Origin: Carex sylvatica
Lineage: Eukaryota; Streptophyta; Magnoliopsida; Poales; Cyperaceae
Direction: 5' to 3'
DNA: 64,000 bases
Assembly: GCA_964058845.1 (NCBI GenBank)
Contig: CAXKVR010000040.1
Location: 186,001-250,000, forward strand
Shown here: in pieces, positions 56,140 to 64,000 of the stretch
Numbering within the stretch: the stretch's first letter is position 1
How the letters are laid out: each line of letters starts with the position of its first letter
Notes under the pieces: model-generated
Seen by the model: the letters and a program-made list of their open reading frames with translations, nothing else
Database searches by the model: none
What the model was told of the DNA's origin: nothing
Program-made: the position numbers and the translations under genes

Positions 56140-56700
56140 CTATCTGGATCGGTTCCTAGGCTAAGAACCGATCCAGATAGTAATAATCTAAATTTAAAAA
56201 AATAAAATATAATTAAAAATAAACCTAAACCCTATTAGGATCGGTTCCTAATATAGAAACCGATCCAGATAGTCAGTTATTTGGATCAGTTCAATAATAG
56301 TGAACCGATTCAGATAACTGACTATCTGGATCGGTTGTATAATAAGAAACCGATCGAGATAACTGACTATCTGGATCGGTTCACTATTATAGAACCGATC
56401 CAGATAGTATTTTCTGAATTTTATAACGTTTTTAATTTTTAAATTCAGAAAATAACTATCTGGATCGGTTCACTATTATGGAACCGATCCAGATAGTCAG
56501 TTATCGGGATCGGTTCACTATTATTGAACTGATCCAGATAACTGACTATCTGGATCGGTTCCATTTAAAACCGATCCAGATAGTCTGTTATCTGGATCGG
56601 TTTCTATATTAGGAACCGATCCAGATAGGTGATTATCTGGATCGGTTAAATAACCGATCCAGATTATTGTAGTATCTGTATCGCCTTCATCAGGATCGGT
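56140..56700. repeat. 3' subterminal repeats of the CACTA element
   Basis: At least a dozen ATCTGGATCGGTTC / GAACCGATCCAGAT copies in alternating orientation with ACTATTAT spacers. Together they can form several nested hairpins. Denser than the 5' array. Confidence 0.9.
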
Positions 56701-56762
56701 TGTATTCCGATACTAATATGCGTATATAACCGATCCTGATTCCATATTTTCCACTAGTGATA

Positions 56763-59060
56763 ACTTAACTAAATTTTTCTAGAAAAATTAAGAATGTTAA
56801 AATTAAGAATCTTTAGCTAGAGAATCTAATTTTTATTTCACTTGCAGTTATTAAGTATTCTTACTAAGAGTGACGAAACATTAATTGAGGTAAATAAACA
56901 GGGGGCTAGTATATAATTTTATTTTCAGGTAAACATTAACAAATTTATTGCACATTGAATTTAAAAAAGATGAGTGGTCAAATGATAATTTTATAACATA
57001 CTTATAGTATAAGTACCAAATCTTTTAGGAGACTAATTTTACAAATTATGAAAATTGTATGCACATGTATGTTATCTGGGTCACTAATTACTAATTGGAA
57101 CCAACCATTAAAAGCAGATAAACAAATTACTTACATATAAATCTTTTTACAAAACATGTTATAGTTAATTAATTGTTGCAGAAATTAAGAAAATAAAAAC
57201 ATATACTACATGCTTGTACATAGACGATAACAACAATGGGAAAATTAAGCATAAACATAAAAGCAATAACAAGTACGCCATTGACTTCTGTTGGAGATAC
57301 GTAGCAATGCAAACATAGTGGGAGATGCATCAATGGATGGTACTTAGCATAACAGCTCATTGAAAATTTGCAGATTCAACCGTCCTTAAGTTCTACCTTT
57401 CTCCTTTTTACTGTGATTTTCCGAAGCTTATTACCAGAGGAATGAAATCAGCTGCGATCTGAATTTAATGAACAGTACTTTGAAATCTCTGTTTTTTCAA
57501 ATCTAACTGTTCAACCTTTTTCAAATCTACCATTACCAGAAACCTCTTCGGGCTCGGGCTTTCAAATTAATTTATAAGATGCCTTTATATAAGTCGTTAT
57601 CAATTTTATAAGATTTTCTTATAACCGGAAACAGAAACGGTCTAGCCGGATACTTTTAGGTAAATTATTTTTTTTGTGCATATTGAAATTTGGTTCTTCA
57701 ATTTTTTTTTTTTCAAAACAAACTTAGCTGCTAGATCGTTATTTACGTAAAATAAGATCTAAATTTTCAATATAAATAAACTGGTCATCGAATATTTAAA
57801 AAATGACAAAATTAATTAGTCCTAAAACTACTATTTGCATTAAATTAGTTTTTTAGTTTAAAAAAATACTAAATTGTATATTTTAAGGGCTGATTTAGTG
57901 TAACTAAAAGTTCAGGATTCAACTTGATTTTATTTTTTCAGAAAAAAAGTTCAAAGACTGAATTGATGTGTAAAAAATAAAATAAAAATAAACGTCTTTT
58001 AGAGAAATTTTAGGGATCAATGTCTAAAATGCAATGGGTTTTGGAGTTAAAAGCTCACCAAGAAGACCTTAGTTTTACTCAATATTACAATTCATATTTA
58101 AGATATAAAAATAAAAAAAAACATGCAGTCACAAAATTGACATAATAAATCAGGAAAAAGCAACAGTAGTCTTCGAACCTATAACAATGGTTACAAAAAT
58201 GAAAAGAACATAAATGAGCTGGCCTCGGACCGAGGGAATCTTTTACAATTACTAGATCTGAACTGTTCTTTTTAACTTGGCACGAATCTCAAAGTCTAAA
58301 GATACTGCACCCTATTGCGGTCCAAATATCAAACCGGTTGAAATTTAATCTCAAATCGTAAAGTAAGGATGATCCTCTGCAATACCGGAGAGAATACGAA
58401 TTCGGTGCTAAAGGCTGTACAGTCATTAACAGTTAAGTTAGTCGGATCTTGTCGGATTTCAATTGAATTCATCTAAATTAAATTATGATATTTTCAATTC
58501 ATGATTAATTTCTATAAGAGAAACAAATCATCCAATTTATTAATTTGTTAGACTTCTATTTTTTAGGTTCATTGATTTGTAGACAAAAATAAATAAATAT
58601 AAAAAATTGAACTATCATTAATGATTTAAAAAATATTTAATATTTTTGTCTACTAACCAATGAACCTAAAAAATAGAAGTATAACAAATTATAAATTGGA
58701 TGATTTTTTTTTCTCTTATAAAAATTGAACTATCATTAATGATTTAAAAAAAATTAACTGCAAAGTTGAAGATGGTCAACTATCGGGTGCCTGAAAAGTC
58801 CGGCCCGAAATTGTACTATTATGTCAAGATAATGAAAGAGCAAATCACCAAATAGTTATAAAACTGTCAACATCATTTTGAAGTTTATTCTCAAAACTTA
58901 TAATTGTTTTTAGCAATAATCTTTTACGATTTTTTCTATCTTTTAAAAGATATGCAGATTTAAGTTAAGTTGAATTGCAATATAGAATACTTAAACTGAA
59001 GAAAATCATGAAAACATTTATCAATAATATAAATTGTAACATCTTAAACTTAGTAAAATT
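56763..59060. other. AT-rich intergenic, no gene seen
   Basis: 57660-57890 is a fragment of the dispersed family at 44280. 58220-58402 ends GAGAATACGAATTC and holds GATCCTCTGCAATACC, a possible relic of the GTATCCTCTG MITE family. 58505-58730 is an inverted repeat (CATCCAATTTATTAATTTGT with ACAAATTATAAATTGGATG; AATGAACCTAAAAAATAGAA on the other arm). No ORF with family resemblance. Confidence 0.4.
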
Positions 59061-59940
59061 AGTTTGATGTTGTTTCAACAGGAAACAAACGTTAATAACG
59101 TTTGTAAAACATTGTAACGATTTAACCTGTAAATAAATAATGAGGAACAGCTTGATCAAACTCAAAAATAATCTAAAACGTTGTAACGTTTTAATTAATT
59201 TCGAGTTTCAAAAATCATGTTTTTGATCAAGTTTTTCATAGAGACAAATCGTTGATAATATTTTATAATTGTTGGTAATGTTTTGATTGATCTTGCAGAA
59301 AAAACAAACCTAAATTCAAATTGAGCTAAAACGTTGTAACGTTTTAACAAACGATTGTAACGTTTTAACAAACGATTGTAACGTTTTAAGTCAAAAAGCA
59401 CCTTTTAGAGTTGTCTCTATAAATAGGGCTTAGGGATTCTTTCTCAAGCTATAACACAGCCGACCCTAACTTCCAAAAAGCAATTTTTTGTGAGCTAAAG
59501 TTCCTCCATTGTTGATTGAGCTTAAAACTTCAATATTTCTCAAACAACCTCAAATCCACTTCACTAATCTTGAGTTAGATTTAGAGTGTTTATCTTGAGG
59601 ATCTAAACTTCGAGACTTCATTCTCTACTCTAGTTGGCCGTGTGACTTTCCATTACTTTGTAAGGGCTCACCGGTTCACAAGTTGTACATATTTCTCGTC
59701 GGGTATAGAAAGACGTACTTAGAAGAGGTTGCGACGCCCCGGAGATGTTAGCCTTTGTTTTGCCAAACTCCGTTATCACCCCGCGTGTCAAATTTCTCTC
59801 AACTCATATATTCACTTTTAAATCGCATTTATTTTCAGTTTTAGAGCGATTAGTGGTGCACTAAGCATAATAATAAGTTGGTGTTACGCAAAATCCACAC
59901 ATATTTATCAACATTGATAAAACAGAAACTCCATTTTTTT
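59061..59940 (+). other. Leader- or LTR-like sequence with a TATA box, unidentified
   Basis: Repeated AACGTTGTAACGTTTTA units (59085-59390, five to seven copies, up to two in tandem) are followed by a strong TATAAATAGGG (59418-59428) and about 450 bp of balanced, non-repetitive sequence. That sequence contains TAACACAGCCGACCC, CTCACCGGTTCACAAG, GCGACGCCCCGGAGATG and a good acceptor TTTATTTTCAG near 59838. This looks like a promoter plus untranslated leader, for example a solo LTR or TRIM, cut by the foldback at 59945. No coding part was found, so the class stays open. Confidence 0.35.
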
Positions 59941-59944
59941 TTTT

Positions 59945-61085
59945 TGAAATTTTTATTAATACCCAAAAATTCTATCAAATTACTCAATCTACCCAAATTT
60001 GTGCAGAATCTCAAAAATTGCCCCTTTCGGTTACTAAATAACCGGACTCTATCATTCTTTCCGTTGATTTAGTCACCGAATTTAGAAAATATTTTTGGTT
60101 ATTAAATAACCAGAAAGTTTCCTCTGATTTAGTCACCGAACTTAGTAACTTTTATTTTTTTTGTTTTTTTTACAATTTTTTTTTTAATTTTTTAATTTTT
60201 TGTATTGAAATATTAGAAATGTTTAATATATTTCTTTGAAAATAGATGAAATAAATATAATTTGATTTATTAGAAAGATTGCAACAAATAATCCGGATCA
60301 ACATTTTTCAGGCCAAATTTTTCGCAACTGTAAGAAAAATTAATATATTTCTTTATGTGTTATTAAAAAAAAAATGCTTAGATTCTGAGTTTTTGATCCC
60401 AGTTCAAAAGTCACTTCTAGATAAATACAGAAAATATTGTCATACTTCTAGTATATTTAATTTCTACAAAGTTGTATCTATTTTTGAAAAAAATAAAAAC
60501 TTTAAGTTATTTAATGATTGATATTCAAAAATAATTCTCAAGATATATTCAACTTTTTAGAAATTAAATGTACTAAAAGGATCACAATATTTTATGTATT
60601 ACCTAGAAGTGACTTTTGAACTGTGATCAATAACTCACATTCAAAACATTTTTTTTTCCCAATAACACATAAAGAAATACATTAATTTTTCTTACAACCG
60701 TGAAAAATCCAGCCTGAAAAATATTGATTCGTATTATTTGTTGCAGTCTTTCTAATAAATCAAATTATATTGTATTTCATCTATTTTCTTTCAAAGAAAT
60801 ATATTCAACATTTCTAATATTTCAATACAAAAAAAAAATTAAAAATTTCTGTTTTGTAAATTAAAAAAAAAAGTTACTAAGTGTGGTGACTAAATCATAG
60901 GCAACTTTCCAGTTATTTAATAACCGAAAATCTTTTATAAATCCGGTGATTAAATCACTGGAAAGAAAGATAGAGTCCGGTTATTTAGTAACCGGAAGGG
61001 GCAATTTTCGAGATTTTGCGCAAATTTGGGTAGATTGAGTAATTTGATAGAATTTTTGAGTATTAATAAAAAATTTGGAATTTTT
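59945..61085. mobile_element. Giant foldback (MULE-like), ~1.1 kb, arms ~480 bp
   Basis: The left end TTTTTATTAATACCCAAAAA and right end (complement) TTTTTATTAATACTCAAAAA begin arms that pair over GGTTACTAAATAACCGGACT, GATTTAGTCACCGAA, TTTGATTTATTAGAAAGA and CAGTTCAAAAGTCACTTCTA up to a loop at about 60430-60600. The interior ORFs are shadows of the palindrome. The ends resemble those of the 10222-17229 MULE. It lies at the start of a copy of the dispersed family (61085-61330). Confidence 0.8.
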
Positions 61086-61400
61086 TTATAGCAAGATATG
61101 CATGTGTGATTGTAATTTATTGTATAAGTTTCTCTACCTTTATGATAAAACAATAATTTGTTATGTCGTACAAGTTTATTAAATTAAAGTTGATAATTTT
61201 TTTTGAATCTTATAATATAAAATGATTTACGTGTTTGTTTGTGCTCATTTTTTATTTAAACATTTTTATCATAATTTTGAAATATGATCCTGATTGAACC
61301 GGAAATTCGCTAAAATGATTTATGAGGAATCATAAAATGATTTAATGTTGAAACAAGCAATATAAAAGCATCCTATTGAAATCATCAATGTTCTCATAAT
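61086..61400. repeat. Copy of the dispersed family at 43880 and 46680
   Basis: AGCAAGATATGCATGTGTGA, AACAATAATTTGTTATGTCG and AATATAAAATGATTTACGTG align with 44040-44250. Its beginning is replaced by the foldback element. Confidence 0.65.
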
Positions 61401-62350
61401 ATATTTTGGCAATTGAAGAATCTCTCATCAAAGTTCTCATAATATATTTGAATGATGATAATTGTCCCCGCAGGTTCGTTCTCGTAATTATCCCCGCACA
61501 AAATACCAAAAAAACTCCAGCTATTATTTTTTATTCATAAAATATTAATACTTACGTACAAAAATATTTATCTCTAACAACGAAATTATTTATTCCTAAG
61601 AACAAAAGTATTTAGAGAACCATGCACGTTTTTTTCATGGGAGGTAGGGGGAATCTCAAATCACATAGGGGTACGTTTTTAGAGGTGAATTTTTTTTATC
61701 TCATTTCAATCTCATCCATATTTCTCACGATCTATGAGAAATTTTGCGAATCTAAAACCACGAACGTCTTCTACGTAATTTTCTCTTTCAAATGAGATCC
61801 ATAATGACATACTTTAGGACAAGTTGTTACAGAAGTATTTATCTCTCATCGTGCAAGTATTTATACCCATACTTGAAAGCATTTTTTACATATAATACTT
61901 GATAGTAATATTTTCATATATCAATATAAATATTTATAATACATGATATTAATACTTTCATATGTTAGTATAAATACTTATAATACTTGATATTAATACT
62001 TTCATATGTCAGTAACTGTCATATGTAAAAAATATTTACAAATATAGTTATAAATACTTGCATAATGAGAGATAAATATATGTGTAACAACGTGTCCGAA
62101 AGTATGTCATCATGGATCTCATTTGAAAGAGAAAATTATGTAGAAGACGTTCGTGATTTTAGATTCGTAAAATTCATTATAGATCATTAGAAATATGAAT
62201 GAGATTGAAATAAAATAAACTAATTTGGAGAGAGAGAGAGAGAGTAGGGGGGATGGTGCAGGGATGAAATGGGAGGGAGTGATATAATGTTCAATATATT
62301 TTGGCAATTAAGGAATCTCTCATCAAAGTTCTCATAATATATCTGAATGA
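61401..62350. mobile_element. Foldback element inside a ~60-bp direct repeat
   Basis: Arms of about 200 bp: 61640-61850 (AATCTCATCCATATTTCTCA, GAACGTCTTCTACGTAATTTTC, TGAGATCCATAATGACATAC) pair with 62040-62285. The central part has ATACTTGATATTAATACTTTC repeats. Outside, TTTTGGCAATTGAAGAATCT (61405) recurs as TTTTGGCAATTAAGGAATCT (62298), followed in both by CTCATCAAAGTTCTCATAAT, so a ~60-bp direct repeat flanks the insertion region. A (GA)n tract lies at 62228-62243. Confidence 0.65.
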
Positions 62351-64000
62351 TCTATTTCTACTTATGCTTGTACATTAATTTGTTTACATTTGTCAAACCA
62401 AAATATAGAATCTTCGTAGCAAAGAAATTCTATTATACAAGAACGAAAGTGTTTTAAGATATAGTAAAGTAGAATAAAATTAAATTACATGTGTAGATGT
62501 TTTATGTATAATTTTTTTTTTTTATTGCTGGTTCATCGATGATATGATGACATTTTGATATTTATTCTATACTACATGCATCTACTATTACAAGCATAAA
62601 AAAACATAAAATTGCTACCATCCAGGCATTTCGTTATCGTATTGAATTGATCCTTAATAAATTATTAAATAAACTGAATATAAAAGCCATGAAACGGTTC
62701 ACATTAAATTAGAGATGATATCATGTTAATTTGTTGCTATAGAGGTTTTTCGAAGGCCCACGTAATGAAATAAAAGCCTTTACAAGCTAATTACCCTGAT
62801 ATCTATAGATTCAACTAATTGCGTTATTTGAAACACAATTTAAAGAACTGAAATTGTTTTCAGTTGTTAGCCCGTTTTAGCCCAGTGAGAAGCCCATTTA
62901 CAAAAAAGTTCAAACCGCAGCGTTTTGTTTTTAATATTTGAGTATTGTTGAATTAATCTTGCTCTTAGTTTTCTGTATTAATTTAACGTGATTGAATAAC
63001 AAGATAAGATATCAACTATGCAATTTTATTGCTAATATATTTATTTCATACATAAACTACCGAATTATTTTTTTATACCATCTCTGAAAAAAAAAAAGAT
63101 AAACTCAAACACCACTTTTATTTTGAAGTAATTCTAAAATTACACGTCTACATATTATAGCTGCACTTGCACACCCAACAGGCCGGCTGCACAGCTATAA
63201 TATGTGGGACCAATATGTTATTGTGCAATTTAATGCATAATGACACTGCAGATTATAACTGCTTAATCAGCTTGTTAGTTGCACAACTTTAATATGTAAA
63301 TCTGACAATTTTAGAATTTTTCTTAAAAAAAATGACGTTTGAATTTCTCTTTTGAATTCATTTTAGATTTATCTTTTTAAAAAAAAAATATGATACTAAA
63401 AAAATGGGCATTATAAACTATCCTCAAAGGACGTTCACCCATGGATGACCCATTTGCAAGTTACAATTAGATCTCTCTGTTGCACCGCTTTTGGATCCTC
63501 GTTTACCTCAGCAAAACTACGCACTTTTTCTTTTTCTTTTTCTTTTTCTTTTTCTTTTTGGTTGCCTTGTGTTGCTGCAAAAGATCTGTGTAACATATAT
63601 TATATAAAGTTTATATTATAAACATATATAGAGAGCGGAGCCTAGAGAGCGGTCTATATTATAAATATATAGATCGCTCTCTAGACTCTGTTTCAGACGG
63701 GATGCAGAGGGAAAAAACGGTAAATTTTTTATATAGAGGCGAAAGTTCGTGAAAGATAAATTTTTTATGTAGAGGTGAAAGCTCGTGAAATTCAGATTGA
63801 TCAGACGAACTCACCTACTTCAGAAGAGGAGAATGGAAGAAGGAGCAAAGGGGAATGAAAGAAAACGTGTGCTGTTTGGAGGAGAGCGACAAGGAGATTT
63901 TGGCGAAATCTGTCACCCCCAATTTAAAATTTAGATTTTACTATTCGGAAGGTTATCTCTCTGTCGTCCTGTTCCCTTTCTTCTCTTTAATGAGAATTTT
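62351..64000. other. AT-rich intergenic to the window end, no gene seen
   Basis: Features: an inverted pair around TACATATTATAGCTGCA (63150) and GCACAGCTATAATATGT (63190); a (CTTTTT)n microsatellite at about 63525-63558; a hairpin of ATAGAGAGCGGAGCCTAGAG with ATCGCTCTCTAGACTCTG (63630-63690); a TTTTTTATATAGAGGCGAAAG / TTTTTTATGTAGAGGTGAAAG duplication at 63725-63785. No ORF of note. Confidence 0.35.

Larger units (their letters stand above)
46963..56759 (+). mobile_element. CACTA (En/Spm) transposon, 9.8 kb
   Basis: Ends CACTAGTGGAAAAACAGGAA (46963) and, on the complement, CACTAGTGGAAAATATGGAA (56759), both followed by TCAGGATCGG. A 3-bp target duplication ATA (46960-46962 and 56760-56762) is as expected for CACTA elements. 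Subterminal arrays of the motif ATCTGGATCGGTT in both orientations lie at 46985-47115, 47820-47935 and 56140-56700. It contains a RING-like gene fragment, a long hairpin, a deleted TNP2 gene and a TNP1/ULP1-type gene, all on the plus strand. Confidence 0.96.

Noticed and set aside
60279..60521. ORFs in the 1.1-kb foldback (59878-60072, 60279-60521, 60950-61153)
   Set aside because: They mirror each other across the palindrome and have no domain.

Overview
The window looks like nuclear DNA of a flowering plant, possibly a monocot (the clade is a guess from protein similarity). It is AT-rich and has spliced genes, plant telomere-type TTTAGGG repeats, and plant-specific protein families. Only two conserved host genes are visible. 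A phospholipase D alpha gene on the minus strand is cut by the left edge (1-2790, 625 codons seen). A complete 15-exon, 711-residue casein-kinase-1-like gene of the HD16/EL1/MLK type lies at 30758-37063 on the minus strand. Both open reading frames are intact. Nearly everything else is transposable elements, often nested.

Layout: PLD alpha and its leader (1-3000); a 9-bp-TSD MITE (3399-3579) and AT-rich repeats (3.6-6.2 kb); a decayed hAT element (about 6.25-19.38 kb). The hAT holds, in its long 5' intron and tandem array, an almost complete 7-kb Mutator-like element (10222-17229, 9-bp TSD CAAATATAA) with a spliced MULE transposase and a deleted plant-mobile-domain (PMD) gene. Then come foldback elements and hAT MITEs (21-22.3 kb), a probable MULE-like element with an unidentified insert (23.5-24.5 kb), and a 5'-truncated LINE inserted in a MITE (26.2-30.2 kb). 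After the kinase gene there is a hAT MITE with perfect TSD (38101-38460), a 193-bp tandem array (38.76-39.51 kb), foldbacks at 40.1 and 41.7-43.3 kb, and a stack of nested MITEs (43.3-45.6 kb). A 9.8-kb CACTA element (46963-56759, TSD ATA) follows, then AT-rich sequence, an unidentified leader-like region with a TATA motif, and two more foldbacks (59.9-62.3 kb).

The CACTA element is the richest unit. It carries a RING-like gene fragment, a near-perfect roughly 100-bp-arm hairpin just upstream of the first gene, a TNP2 gene whose catalytic centre has been deleted, and an 11-exon second gene joining a TNP1/TNPA-type N-terminus to a ULP1-type cysteine protease domain with H, D and C in place.

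Patterns across elements: (1) at least six MITEs share the outer end GTATCCTCTG and have 9-bp TSDs, so they belong to a Mutator-type family unrelated to the autonomous MULE here; (2) broken element ORFs in the LINE, CACTA and hAT are stopped repeatedly by TGA exactly where tryptophan is expected; (3) a telomere-like repeat sits at a deletion junction in the hAT transposase. None of these systems is shown to be active. Exon limits were set by eye from GT/AG sites, phase and family similarity.
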